64,000 nucleotides of DNA from Lachnoclostridium edouardi (GTDB lineage: Bacteria; Bacillota; Clostridia; Lachnospirales; Lachnospiraceae): assembly GCF_900240245.1 (NCBI RefSeq), contig NZ_OESQ01000001.1, positions 1,172,712 through 1,236,711 on the forward strand. Direction: 5' to 3'. Under the pieces are notes generated by a model. That model saw only the letters and a list, made by a program, of their open reading frames with translations, was not told where the DNA came from and made no database searches. The stretch's first letter is position 1. Every line of letters begins with the position of its first letter. Shown in pieces: positions 35,642 to 44,857 of the stretch. Both the position numbers and the translations under genes were made by a program.

Positions 35642-37111
35642 TTAATTATCTAATACAATTCCTCTTTCCGCAGCCATAATATGCGCCTCTTCATCTGTAA
35701 TTCTCACAATCTTAAATCCTGTAAATGCATACAGAACCCCGAATAATAAAGAGCAGAAGCACAGAACACAATACGGAAGATACTCTGTTGTGGGAACCCC
35801 TAATGTGGTGGCCATGTAAAGACCTGCAGCCGACCAGGGGATAATCGGTCCTGTCATGGTTCCTGAATCCTCCAGGGAACGGCAAAGTACAATAGGGTGA
35901 ACCCGCAGTTCTAAAAACTTTTTCATCATTAATTCTGTAGTAATAATTTTGTTTAATCCGTCGGAGCCAGTGAGAAGGTTGATAATAATACACTCGATTT
36001 CCGCTAACAGCACCGCCATGCCGCAGCTTTTGATTCTGTTGGTAAGCTGTCCCATGGCCGCGTCCATCATACCTGTGCCAGTAACAATTCCTGCAAATCC
36101 CATTGCACAGAAAATAAATGCCAAAAAGCTTCCGTTATTAGACAGGCCGCCTCTGTTGAGAAGTTCTGTTACGTTTGGCAGTAAAGCCTCTGTATCTGTC
36201 CTCAGCATAGATACATTAAATCCTGTCATAGTAGACTGAAGCCCCTGCTGGAAATCCAGTCCCTGGTAAAATGTTCCGATTAAAAGAGCTGCTACTGAGC
36301 TGATAAGCATTGCAGGCACTGTAGGCTGTCTTAAAAAGATGGCTAATAAAATCACTGCCATAGGAATTAAAGGAAGGATTCCAAATCTAAATAATTCATC
36401 CAGCTGTGACAGCATAACCATACTTTCTGATGAAATTTCTCCTGTTGTGTCTAAATTAAATCCTAAGAACAGTAAGAAAATCAATGTGATAACCGTAGAC
36501 GGAACTGTAGTCCACAGCATATATTTTATATGGTCATATAAAGGAACTCTTGTAACTGCGGCAGCCAGATTCGTTGTATCTGAAAGAGGTGAAAGTTTAT
36601 CGCCAAAATAAGCTCCTGTTACAACAGCCGCAGCCGTCATTGCCGGGGGCACATCTAGTCCTGCGCCCACTCCCATGAGAGCCACGCCAATGGAAGCTGC
36701 CGCTCCCCAGGAAGCTCCCGACACATATGACAAAATCGCCGTAGCTACAAAGGCAATAAACAAAATAAATTGAGGACTAATAAACATCATGCCGTAGTAA
36801 ACCAGCATAGGCAGCGTGCCGGCAAAGCACCATGTTGCAATCATAAATCCTACAAAAATAACTATCAGTACAGGAGGCATTACTGCTGCAATCTTATCTA
36901 CAATACATTTCTCCAGCATCTCCCAATTATATCCTAAGCGCACCACTGCAATTATGCCGGCAAAAGCGGCTGAAAGCAGCAAACAGACTTCTGTAGGCCA
37001 TTGTAAAAGTCCTTTTCCTATAGCCAGCACAACAGCCATAAATAATATTGGTATAATGGACTCTCCAAAAGTAGGCTTCCTCACTTCTCTTTTCTTCTTC
37101 TCTTCAGACAT
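35642..37111 (-). CDS. nhaC: NhaC-family Na+/H+ antiporter-like transporter
   Basis: A 489-residue membrane protein with about eleven to twelve hydrophobic segments. Family marks include SYVSGASWGAAASIGVALMG, GAYFGDKLSPLSDTTNLAAA and ITTELMMKKF. NhaC members exchange Na+ for H+, but some relatives carry organic acids. Its place directly after the second FAD oxidoreductase (25-base gap, same strand) suggests a substrate- or ion-linked role in that module. Start ATG 37111 is preceded by GGAGGGG. Confidence 0.9.
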   Translation of the reverse strand: MSEEKKKREVRKPTFGESIIPILFMAVVLAIGKGLLQWPTEVCLLLSAAFAGIIAVVRLGYNWEMLEKCIVDKIAAVMPPVLIVIFVGFMIATWCFAGTLPMLVYYGMMFISPQFILFIAFVATAILSYVSGASWGAAASIGVALMGVGAGLDVPPAMTAAAVVTGAYFGDKLSPLSDTTNLAAAVTRVPLYDHIKYMLWTTVPSTVITLIFLLFLGFNLDTTGEISSESMVMLSQLDELFRFGILPLIPMAVILLAIFLRQPTVPAMLISSVAALLIGTFYQGLDFQQGLQSTMTGFNVSMLRTDTEALLPNVTELLNRGGLSNNGSFLAFIFCAMGFAGIVTGTGMMDAAMGQLTNRIKSCGMAVLLAEIECIIINLLTGSDGLNKIITTELMMKKFLELRVHPIVLCRSLEDSGTMTGPIIPWSAAGLYMATTLGVPTTEYLPYCVLCFCSLLFGVLYAFTGFKIVRITDEEAHIMAAERGIVLDN

Positions 37112-37136
37112 GTTTCCCCTCCATTATTTAAAAATC

Positions 37137-38507
37137 CTATCCTAAAAATACACCCTGGCGCTTTAATTCGTCCTGAACCTTCCCAATGTCCACCTTTGAT
37201 ACCGGCTGCTCCTCTTTTAAAGATACAGCTGCAGCTGCTCCGGCTCCCTGCCCTGTGACAACGCAGCAGGCCATATTTCTAAAGGCGCAGTGCGCTGCCT
37301 TATCCCCTGAAATTGTTCTTCCGGCCACCAACAGATTTTCTACATTGTAAGGCAGAATACAGCCGTAGGGAATCTGGAAATACCTTCCTGTAGTAGGAAT
37401 AAATAAGTAATTTAACCCGTCTACAAATTCTGGGAATATGCCAATAGAATCCTGGAATCTGGCTTCATTTAACACATCCTCTTCTGTTAAATAATAATGT
37501 CCCTGAATCTTTCTGGATTCTCTTGTGCCAATAGACATTCCGAAATTTCTCAGTTTAGCATGTTCAAATCCAGGTATTTTCAATTTCAAAATTTCTAAAG
37601 CCTTTAAAACGTGGTCCCTTCCCTGAATTTCCGCTCTGGTTAAATCCTTTACATCAGTACAATCATAATTTCTCATAAATACCATGTTCATCTGGGTAAC
37701 ATCGCCGGTTTCATCATCAATGGTACTCCATGTGCCTCCTAAAGCCACATTTTCATCTGGCTGTATTAATCCCTCCTTCACAGCCTCTATAAAAGGCTTT
37801 TCCACAAATGGGCTGAACATATGCTCTTCTTTTCCCGATGTAATCTGGTTCCAGCATTCTCCAGACCAGTCTCTGTATGTAGGTTTCAGCTCATTATATA
37901 TATAATCTTTAAACTTCTTTGTATCCACGCCCCTGCAGTTAAACACCGGAGTTACATGCATAAGCTTTTCTGTTTCCTGCTTTGTATAAGGCGCTCCTGC
38001 CATTGCTGCAATATCCGCGTCACCTGTACAGTCTATTACTCTTTTAGCCAGAATTGCCTGGCGGCCTGACTTACTTTCTGTTATTACGCCTATAATTTTA
38101 TTATCCTCAACAACTGCAGCTACTGCATAGCAGTGGAGAAGAGGCTCCACCCCTGCTTCCAGTACCATTCTGTCAGCTACATATTTAAACATTTCTGCAT
38201 CTAAAGCCTGACTTTCAGACTGAATTTCTTTTGAGCTGGCTCCCATGGCCTTAGCGGTGTTTTCAAATTCCAAAGTTAATCCTCCCGCCTCCACAGTTCC
38301 CTCATGGCGGTACCATGCAAAACCCTCTACTCCTGCAATGGTTATATTTCCCCCAAAACACCCGTACTTTTCCATCAGAATCGTTTTTGCACCTGCTCTG
38401 GCAGAAGTAATGGCTGCCGCTAAACCAGAAGGCCCTCCTCCCACTACCAACACATCTGCCTCTGCTAAAACAGGAATCTCCCTTGCCTGCTCCCTTACTG
38501 CCGTCAT
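37137..38507 (-). CDS. FAD-dependent oxidoreductase (PF12831 type), copy 2
   Basis: A 456-residue flavoprotein closely similar to copy 1 (21723-23084) along its whole length. Shared blocks are DVLVVGGGPSGLAAAI, KYGCFGGNITIAGVEGFAWY, SESQALDAEMFKYVADRM, RVIDCTGDADIAAMAGAP, IGTRESRKIQGHY and LLVAGRTISGDKAAH. The substrate is unknown. The start was set at ATG 38507, where AAAGGAGAAGATT lies upstream; six extra codons in the long frame lack a ribosome binding site. It forms a module with nhaC and has its own promoter and leader hairpin. Confidence 0.87.
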   Translation of the reverse strand: MTAVREQAREIPVLAEADVLVVGGGPSGLAAAITSARAGAKTILMEKYGCFGGNITIAGVEGFAWYRHEGTVEAGGLTLEFENTAKAMGASSKEIQSESQALDAEMFKYVADRMVLEAGVEPLLHCYAVAAVVEDNKIIGVITESKSGRQAILAKRVIDCTGDADIAAMAGAPYTKQETEKLMHVTPVFNCRGVDTKKFKDYIYNELKPTYRDWSGECWNQITSGKEEHMFSPFVEKPFIEAVKEGLIQPDENVALGGTWSTIDDETGDVTQMNMVFMRNYDCTDVKDLTRAEIQGRDHVLKALEILKLKIPGFEHAKLRNFGMSIGTRESRKIQGHYYLTEEDVLNEARFQDSIGIFPEFVDGLNYLFIPTTGRYFQIPYGCILPYNVENLLVAGRTISGDKAAHCAFRNMACCVVTGQGAGAAAAVSLKEEQPVSKVDIGKVQDELKRQGVFLG

Positions 38508-38550
38508 AATCTTCTCCTTTCTCAAACCTGTGCTTTGCCCCGCACAAAGA

Positions 38551-38657
38551 AAAAAAGCGCAAGCATAATGTAGTATTTCTACACAACGCTTGCGCTCTTA
38601 TTCCCTTTGCAATGTTAATGATAAACAGAATATAGCATATCTTGTTTATTATGTCAA
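38551..38657 (-). promoter_or_regulatory. Promoter plus leader terminator of FAD oxidoreductase copy 2
   Basis: Minus-strand promoter TTGACA (38652-38657), 17-base spacer, TATATT (38629-38634). About 35 bases into the transcript a hairpin forms: AGCGCAAGC (38588-38596) with GCTTGCGCT (38556-38564), with an inner TGTAG/CTACA stem, followed by a T-run (38551-38556) and then the gene start at 38507. Same logic as the BCCT leader: a terminator between a promoter and its gene. Confidence 0.7.
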
Positions 38658-38713
38658 TGCAGCGGGGATTTAAATAAAATTTATATGCATTTTATACAAA
38701 TTTTACTTTTTAT

Positions 38714-40078
38714 TTACTTTTCCAGAATTGTGCCTTTTCTGAAACGCTCACATGACGGCATACTCTTCATACAGAAGTAGAAAATAAGTCCTGTAGGAAT
38801 TGTTGCTGTAAAGAAGGAAATATCAATATTAATAAATCCGATTACCGCGCCTACTGCAATAGCAATAATAGCCGCCCAGTTTACGCCTGCATGATTTCCC
38901 TTGTCATCATATAAATCGTCTAAAGCTTCTTTTGTATAATTTCTCTTGTGAAGAATAAAGTAATCTGTAATCAGTACTGCAAAAATAGGTCCAAAGAATG
39001 CTGTGTAAACCTTTACGAATACGTCCAGACCTGCTGCAGAGCTATCGTTTGTCAGAACCCACGGGCATGTAGCAACAGCCAGAATACCAACTAAAATAAC
39101 AGCTACCTTATGTTTCATCTTAAATGCATCCATAAATGCATATGCAGGAGGAATTACATTACTTGCCAGGTTTGTAGATAACTGTGCAAAAAGGATAAAT
39201 CCTAAAGTTACAATAAGAACCAGCTTGTTGTCTACCATTTCGGCAAAAGCGTTAATTGGGTTTGCAATGCCAGTAGCTGTAGAAGCCATAGCTCCAATAA
39301 TACCAAGCATTACAGTAGCAGGTACCATAGCCAGGAAATAAGAAACGCCGCGGGCTCCTGATGAGTAACCGGACTTCATTTCTCTGGAGTAGTCTCCTGC
39401 ATTCAGCATAACCGTAGTACTGTTTCCAAAGAACGCAATCACTGCAGCAATAAACGGCATTCCCCATGTGCCTTCTTTGTTCATCAGCTTATCGCCGATT
39501 ACGTCGCCGTACTGGCTTACGCAGATATACAGCAAATAAATCATAGCTAAAACAATAACAACGCCGCCGATATTTCCTACCCATTTTGCTCCCTGGAAGC
39601 CTTTAATGGACAGAAGAATCTGAAGTACCTGGAACAGGATAAAGAATAATACTATGTTGTCATATCCAAATAATGCTTTAGAAATATTGTTAATTGCAGC
39701 TCCGCCTAACCATGTCTGGAAGCCGTACCAAACAATACCGGGCAATCCACGAATCATAACAGGGACAATACTTCCCTTTGTACCAAAGGCGCTCTTTAAC
39801 TGAACAGCATATGGAGCTCCTGTTTTGTAGCTGAACTGGTCGTTTGCCGCAATACCAATAACAAGGATAACAGATCCGATTGTTACAGCCAGGAATAACT
39901 GAAGCAGGTTCAGACCTTTTTCCAGCTGTGCAGAGCCCATTGTCAGCGTTCCAATAGAAATACATCCGCCAAGCCATAACATTGTATTGGAGCCCCAGCC
40001 CATAATACGGTCTTTTGGCTGAATCGGAGCTAAGGAGCTGGCTTCTTTCTTAACTTCGTTATTTTTAACTTCGCTCAT
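38714..40078 (-). CDS. NCS1-family permease (allantoin/hydantoin/nucleobase type), copy 1
   Basis: A 454-residue NCS1 symporter with about twelve transmembrane segments. The substrate-site region reads GLPGIVWYGFQTWLGGAAIN, where W and Q four residues apart match the aromatic/amide pair of hydantoin and allantoin permeases. Other marks are FGNSTTVMLNAGDYSRE and the N-terminal WGSNTMLWLGGCISIG. The start was set at ATG 40078 behind GGGGA. It follows allantoinase copy 1 by 47 bases and is probably co-transcribed. Confidence 0.9.
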   Translation of the reverse strand: MSEVKNNEVKKEASSLAPIQPKDRIMGWGSNTMLWLGGCISIGTLTMGSAQLEKGLNLLQLFLAVTIGSVILVIGIAANDQFSYKTGAPYAVQLKSAFGTKGSIVPVMIRGLPGIVWYGFQTWLGGAAINNISKALFGYDNIVLFFILFQVLQILLSIKGFQGAKWVGNIGGVVIVLAMIYLLYICVSQYGDVIGDKLMNKEGTWGMPFIAAVIAFFGNSTTVMLNAGDYSREMKSGYSSGARGVSYFLAMVPATVMLGIIGAMASTATGIANPINAFAEMVDNKLVLIVTLGFILFAQLSTNLASNVIPPAYAFMDAFKMKHKVAVILVGILAVATCPWVLTNDSSAAGLDVFVKVYTAFFGPIFAVLITDYFILHKRNYTKEALDDLYDDKGNHAGVNWAAIIAIAVGAVIGFINIDISFFTATIPTGLIFYFCMKSMPSCERFRKGTILEK

Positions 40079-40125
40079 AATTTTTCCCCATTTCTCTGTT
40101 TCTATATTTAATATCCCCAAACCTC

Positions 40126-41529
40126 TTATTTTACAGGTGTAATATACTGGCCGTAGCCTACTGCCTCGTCTTTATACATTCCGTCGGCGGCAACTACCTT
40201 GCCTCTGATAATGGTGCAGACAGGTGAACCCTTTCCTTCCTGTCCGTCAAAGCAGGATACATGTCCCTTTGTAAATAATTTTTCCTGCTCACATTTCCAT
40301 GCTTTCTCAGGGTCCAGAATTACAATATCTCCATCAAAGCCAAGCTCAAATGCGCCTTTACGTCCATATAAGCCAAATACTTTTGCAGGATTATAGTCCA
40401 TAACCTTTGCAATTAATGTTGGGCTTAATCCCTTTTTATGTACAACCATATCAAACATCATTGGCAGGAAGAACTGGATAGCGTTAAGGCCTCCCCATGC
40501 GTGCCAGATGTCCTTTGTAGCATTGTCCTTCTCCTCGTCTGCTGCCGGTGAATGGTCGCTTCCTACGCAGGATAAGGTTCCGTCCAGAACATAATCCCAC
40601 AATTTTTCCATATCCTCTTTTGTTCTCATTGGAGGCGTACATTTTGCCGGAGCGCCTTTTTCAAATACAAAATCTTCTGTATATCCAAGATAATGAGGAC
40701 ATGTTTCAGCTGTAATAGGCAGTCCTTCGTGGATGGCGTCTTTTACAACCTGAGCTACCATTGGGTGACTTACATGACAAATGTGAACGCGTCCCCCAGT
40801 GGCTCTTGCCATGTCGATTACGTTTTTAGTTGCCACATACTCTGTCCATACATCATGGGAATCCAGGAAATCACGAATCTTTTCCTCATTTGTTCTTCCC
40901 TCTTTTGCTTTGGCATCTCTTTCTCTTTCCAAAACCTGACCAAACTCTTCACAGTGGAAGCCGCACAGCGCGTTATATGGCTTGAGAATTTCTAAAGCCT
41001 TGCGCACATGTCCCATATTTACTGTTGGGAACAGGTCGCCGTTTGGACATGTAAATCCCTTAAATGCCGCTACTCCTGCATTGTGCAGATCTACAAGGTC
41101 GTTCATATTGTTCTTTACAGAACCTGGCTGATCGTCATAATCTCCTACAATGCCTCCCCAAAGTGCAAAGTCTACCAGAGAATGTTTGCTGATCAGGCCC
41201 ATTTTCATATCAAAAATTTCTTTGTTCATCAAAGAAGGATCATTATTTAAAGGCATATCAATCAGTGTAGTGCAGCCTGCCACAACAGCAGCCCGGGAAC
41301 CTGTCTCAAAATCTTCACGATACTCAAATCCCGGCTCATTTAAATGGGCGTGGCAGTCAATAATGCCTGGAAATACATAATTTCCCTTAGCATCGATTAC
41401 CTCTTTTGCCTCCACCTCTGTGCCTGGAGCCAGAAACGCTGCGTATTTGCCGTCTGTAATAGCCACGTCAGCTTCGTAAATCCGGTCAGGAGTGACAAGT
41501 TTGCCATTCTTAATCACTAAATCATACAT
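40126..41529 (-). CDS. allB: Allantoinase-like cyclic amidohydrolase, copy 1
   Basis: A 467-residue TIM-barrel amidohydrolase. Binuclear metal ligands are visible: DCHAHLNEPG, the carbamylated lysine in GVAAFKGFTCP, GFHCEE, RVHICHVSH and GSDHSPA. The AWGGLNAIQ segment is typical of allantoinases. It opens the hydantoin ring of allantoin to allantoate; hydantoin or dihydropyrimidine substrates cannot be excluded. It is the first gene of a pair with NCS1 copy 1, with AGGAGG before ATG 41529. Confidence 0.87.
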   Translation of the reverse strand: MYDLVIKNGKLVTPDRIYEADVAITDGKYAAFLAPGTEVEAKEVIDAKGNYVFPGIIDCHAHLNEPGFEYREDFETGSRAAVVAGCTTLIDMPLNNDPSLMNKEIFDMKMGLISKHSLVDFALWGGIVGDYDDQPGSVKNNMNDLVDLHNAGVAAFKGFTCPNGDLFPTVNMGHVRKALEILKPYNALCGFHCEEFGQVLERERDAKAKEGRTNEEKIRDFLDSHDVWTEYVATKNVIDMARATGGRVHICHVSHPMVAQVVKDAIHEGLPITAETCPHYLGYTEDFVFEKGAPAKCTPPMRTKEDMEKLWDYVLDGTLSCVGSDHSPAADEEKDNATKDIWHAWGGLNAIQFFLPMMFDMVVHKKGLSPTLIAKVMDYNPAKVFGLYGRKGAFELGFDGDIVILDPEKAWKCEQEKLFTKGHVSCFDGQEGKGSPVCTIIRGKVVAADGMYKDEAVGYGQYITPVK

Positions 41530-41634
41530 AACCTTTTCCTCCTAAAAATTTTTTTGTTTTTTTATTTCACTCGTTCCGCAAGAAAATATACTCCGAAACG
41601 CGGCTGCATCAGCAGCTTTTCCTGTGAATCAGAA

Positions 41635-41664
41635 AACGCCTGGCTGGCTGACCAGCCAGGCGTT
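41635..41664 (-). terminator. Terminator-like hairpin after NCS1 copy 2
   Basis: A perfect 13-base stem (41635-41647 with 41652-41664) with a four-base loop lies 18 bases downstream of the NCS1 copy 2 stop. The T-run is short (TTTTC on the minus strand), so termination may be partial and allow read-through into allB copy 1. Confidence 0.7.
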
Positions 41665-41681
41665 CTTTGCTTTTCATTCAT

Positions 41682-43040
41682 TTACTCGAAGATAGTTCCT
41701 CTTCTGAAAGGCTCTGCACTCTTTAAAGCTTTCATCAGCACATAGTAAGCTGCTGCTGTCGGAATTAAAGATACATACCAGGAGATTGTTACAAAGAACA
41801 GAGATACAATAGCGCCGATAGCAATAGCCAAAACTGCCGCCCAGTTGATTCCCTTGAAATCTCCTTCTGTGTTATACAGCATATTCAGATCCAATTTTCT
41901 TCTTCTCAGGAAGTAGTAATCTGTTACCATAACTGCGAAGATCGGGCCTAAGAATGCAGAGTAAATCTGTGTAAACAGTGCAAGGCCTGCAGCAGAATCC
42001 TCGGAAACTAATACCCAAGGACAGCAGCATACGGACAGAATGCCTACTAAAACTGCAGATTTCTTGTAGGAAAGTTTAAATGTATCCATTAAAACGTATA
42101 CAGGAGGTACAATGTTGTTTAACACGTTTGTTGTAACCTGAGCAAATGCGATAAATAACAGAGTTACAACTGTAAGCAGCTGGCTGTCCAGTGTAGTGGA
42201 GAATACCTGCACTGGATCGTTGTTTCCTGTAGCGCCTGAAACCATAAGTCCAATAAGGCCCATGAAAAGTGTTGCAGGAAGAATTGCCACTGCATAGATT
42301 GTACCAGTCATAGCTGGTTTAATATCATGTTTCAGCTCTCTTGCATAGTCGGAGCCGTTAATAATCATTGTAGAGTAGATACCTAAGAATGCTGTTGTAC
42401 CTGCCCAGAAAGGAAGCCCCCATGTTCCTTCAATACCAGAAATCTTCTCGCCGATTTCTACGCCGAATTTTGTCTTAACAACATAGAACATATATGCCAG
42501 TGTTGCCAGGATGAAAATACAGCTAATGTTTTCCAGCCACTTAATTCCGTGGAAGCCTTTAATAGAAAGAGCAACCTGTAAAATAATAAATAAACCAAAC
42601 ACAACAGGAAGCGAGTCAATGCCAAACAGTGTTTTTAAACAGCTGTTAATAGCGCCTGCGCCTACCCAGCTCTGGAATCCGAACCACACAATAGCAGGAA
42701 TGGCACGAAGCATACCTGGAATCTTAACGCCGGTTACACCAAAGCTGCTGCGCAGCTGAATGGTATATGGAATACCATATTTATGACCACAGTTACCAAT
42801 TAACACAAGAGCAACAGCAATAACCAAACAGCCGATTACCATAGCCAGAATAGCCTGGGTCATATTCAGAACACCAATCAAGCTGGCTCCCATAGAAAAA
42901 GTTCCGATAGATACACAACCGCCAAGAAAAGCTGCTGTATAAGAAACCTTATCCATGATTCTTTCTTTTGTAGGCAGAAGCTCAGGTCTTACATTCTGAG
43001 CAATGCTGGAGTTAACTTCCTTATTTTCCACGATTCCCAT
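41682..43040 (-). CDS. NCS1-family permease (allantoin/hydantoin/nucleobase type), copy 2
   Basis: A 452-residue paralogue of the permease at 38714-40078, with about twelve membrane segments. It has AIPAIVWFGFQSWVGAGAIN at the substrate site and FLGIYSTMIINGSDYARE in the second half. The same W-x3-Q pair is kept. It follows allB copy 2 by 29 bases, so each allantoinase has its own permease. AGGAGG precedes ATG 43040. Confidence 0.9.
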   Translation of the reverse strand: MGIVENKEVNSSIAQNVRPELLPTKERIMDKVSYTAAFLGGCVSIGTFSMGASLIGVLNMTQAILAMVIGCLVIAVALVLIGNCGHKYGIPYTIQLRSSFGVTGVKIPGMLRAIPAIVWFGFQSWVGAGAINSCLKTLFGIDSLPVVFGLFIILQVALSIKGFHGIKWLENISCIFILATLAYMFYVVKTKFGVEIGEKISGIEGTWGLPFWAGTTAFLGIYSTMIINGSDYARELKHDIKPAMTGTIYAVAILPATLFMGLIGLMVSGATGNNDPVQVFSTTLDSQLLTVVTLLFIAFAQVTTNVLNNIVPPVYVLMDTFKLSYKKSAVLVGILSVCCCPWVLVSEDSAAGLALFTQIYSAFLGPIFAVMVTDYYFLRRRKLDLNMLYNTEGDFKGINWAAVLAIAIGAIVSLFFVTISWYVSLIPTAAAYYVLMKALKSAEPFRRGTIFE

Positions 43041-43069
43041 ACCTAAAATCCTCCATAAATAATGTAGTC

Positions 43070-44425
43070 TTATTTAATTTTTTTAACTAACTCCCCATAG
43101 CCTTTCTCGCCAACCAGTTTGCAGTCTTCAGCAACAACCTGGCCTCTGACCATGGTACATACAGGAAGTCCTTTTCCCTTCATTCCCACAAATGCAGAAA
43201 TTTTATTTACATAATATAAGGACTCTGGAGTGATTTCCCATTCCTTATCAGGATCTAAAATTACAAGGTCAGCGTCAAATCCAACCTTAATAGCTCCCTT
43301 CTTTCCATAAATGCCAAATACCTTTGCAGGGCCTTCGCTTAATGCTCTTGCAAGCAGTGTCGGGTCATATCCCCTCTTATCAACGCCTTCACTGTAAACA
43401 ACCTGCATAATATTCTGGATTCCGCTGATTCCTCCCCAAACATCAAATACATTGTCTGGATCATTCTTCTCATAATCAGCACATGGAGAGTGGTCGCTTC
43501 CCACGCAGGAAAGAACTCCTGCGTCTACATACTCCCACATTTCCTCTACAGCGTCTGCTGTTCTTAAAGGAGGAGCACATTTGCAGATCGGTCCTTTTTC
43601 AATTACATCATCTTCTGTCAGGCTCAGATAATGGCTGCATGTTTCAGCAGTAACATCAATCCCCTCCGCCTGAGCTTCTGCAATTGCCAAAGCTACGTCC
43701 GGATGGCTTACATGACAAATATGTACCTTACATCCTGTGTCTCTGGCCAGATCAATAATTGCCTTTGTGGCAATTAACTCAGATACAACTGGTCTGGAAT
43801 CCAGGAAATCTCTCCATGTATTTCTGCCTTCTTTTTTCGCTCTGGCCTCTTCCCACTTAATAATGGAGAAATCTTCGCAGTGGAATCCGGCTCTTCCGCC
43901 AAACTTTTTAATAATTTCCATTGCCTCTCTTGCCTGTCCGTAGGATAAGGAAACATAGTCAGGAGAAACTGGTCCGATAAATGATTTAAATGCTACACAG
44001 CCTTTCTCATCCAGCTCAGCCAGCTTATCAAAATTATAATCTACTAATCCGCCCCAGAAGCAATAGTCTACATAAGCGTTTGGAGATACAATTTCTTCTT
44101 TTTTGTCCATAATAGCGCCGTCTGTCATAGCAGGCTCATTCTGCAGAGGCATGTCTACGATTGTTGTACAGCCGCCTACTCCAGCTGCCGCTGTTCCATG
44201 TTCATAATCCTCTCTCCAGTTATATCCCGGATCATTTAAATGAGCATGGCTGTCAATAGCGCCTGGGAAAACATATTTCCCTGCTGCGTCAATCACCTTT
44301 GCTGCTTCTGGTTCCTCTCCCCATGAGGCAACCGCTGCAACTTTTCCGTCCTTAACTAACACGTTTGCATTAAGAACATCTTCAGAAGTAACTACCTTTC
44401 CGTTTTTAATTAAAACGTCATACAT
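43070..44425 (-). CDS. allB: Allantoinase-like cyclic amidohydrolase, copy 2
   Basis: A 451-residue paralogue of copy 1. The metal site is complete: DSHAHLNDPG, GCVAFKSFIGP (lysine), GFHCED, KVHICHVSH and GSDHSPC; WGGISGIQN follows. The length equals classical AllB. The start was set at ATG 44425 (GAGAGGGG upstream), 43 codons inside the long frame. Its promoter contains a GGTC/GACC operator-like site matching those beside the GntR-type regulator. Confidence 0.88.
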   Translation of the reverse strand: MYDVLIKNGKVVTSEDVLNANVLVKDGKVAAVASWGEEPEAAKVIDAAGKYVFPGAIDSHAHLNDPGYNWREDYEHGTAAAGVGGCTTIVDMPLQNEPAMTDGAIMDKKEEIVSPNAYVDYCFWGGLVDYNFDKLAELDEKGCVAFKSFIGPVSPDYVSLSYGQAREAMEIIKKFGGRAGFHCEDFSIIKWEEARAKKEGRNTWRDFLDSRPVVSELIATKAIIDLARDTGCKVHICHVSHPDVALAIAEAQAEGIDVTAETCSHYLSLTEDDVIEKGPICKCAPPLRTADAVEEMWEYVDAGVLSCVGSDHSPCADYEKNDPDNVFDVWGGISGIQNIMQVVYSEGVDKRGYDPTLLARALSEGPAKVFGIYGKKGAIKVGFDADLVILDPDKEWEITPESLYYVNKISAFVGMKGKGLPVCTMVRGQVVAEDCKLVGEKGYGELVKKIK

Positions 44426-44857
44426 TTTGATACCCCTCTCTTTTCTTAGAATTGGTAATCTTGGTACTTTGCCGCCTTGTGATAAATTGTTATTTTCCTC
44501 ACTTATCAGCTTGATCGCATTATACCATAAAAATGCGGTCGGCCGCAAGACCACAATGGAATTTTCGTATATTATAACGGTTTTATAGAGAAATTTTTGT
44601 GCATATTGCAGAAATATTTTTTAACACAATTTTTACATCTTTTTACCTCCTGGACAATTTTAATAAATGGCGGTTATACATATATATAGGAAGATACTGC
44701 CATTTTTTGACTTTTTACAGCGCAAAATATAACACAAAATGCCGCTGTAAAAGCTGTACTGTGGAATTGTTTTATCCCCAAATACTGCTTGTTTACAGCG
44801 GCACCTTATTTCTTCATTTTTCTATATTTATTTCACTTTATTTCGTACAGACTTTTC
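44426..44857. other. Control region upstream of allB copy 2
   Basis: A 432-base gap between allB copy 2 and the IclR gene, both on the minus strand. The left part holds the allB promoter and operator (separate entry). The middle has a perfect 10-base inverted repeat, TTTTACAGCG (44713-44722) with CGCTGTAAAA (44743-44752), without a following T-run, and a third ACAGCGGCA near 44796. No supported ORF. Confidence 0.5.
44519..44554 (-). promoter_or_regulatory. Promoter and operator of allB copy 2
   Basis: Minus-strand promoter TTGCGG (44543-44548), 18-base spacer, TATAAT (44519-44524). GCGGTCGGCCGCAAGACCAC (44535-44554) covers the -35 element and contains GGTC and GACC half-sites, fitting repression by a GntR/FadR-type protein. 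Confidence 0.6.

Noticed and set aside
43070..44554. Long 494-residue form of allantoinase copy 2
   Set aside because: The extra 43 codons cover the promoter region and a better ribosome binding site precedes ATG 44425, which gives the normal family length.
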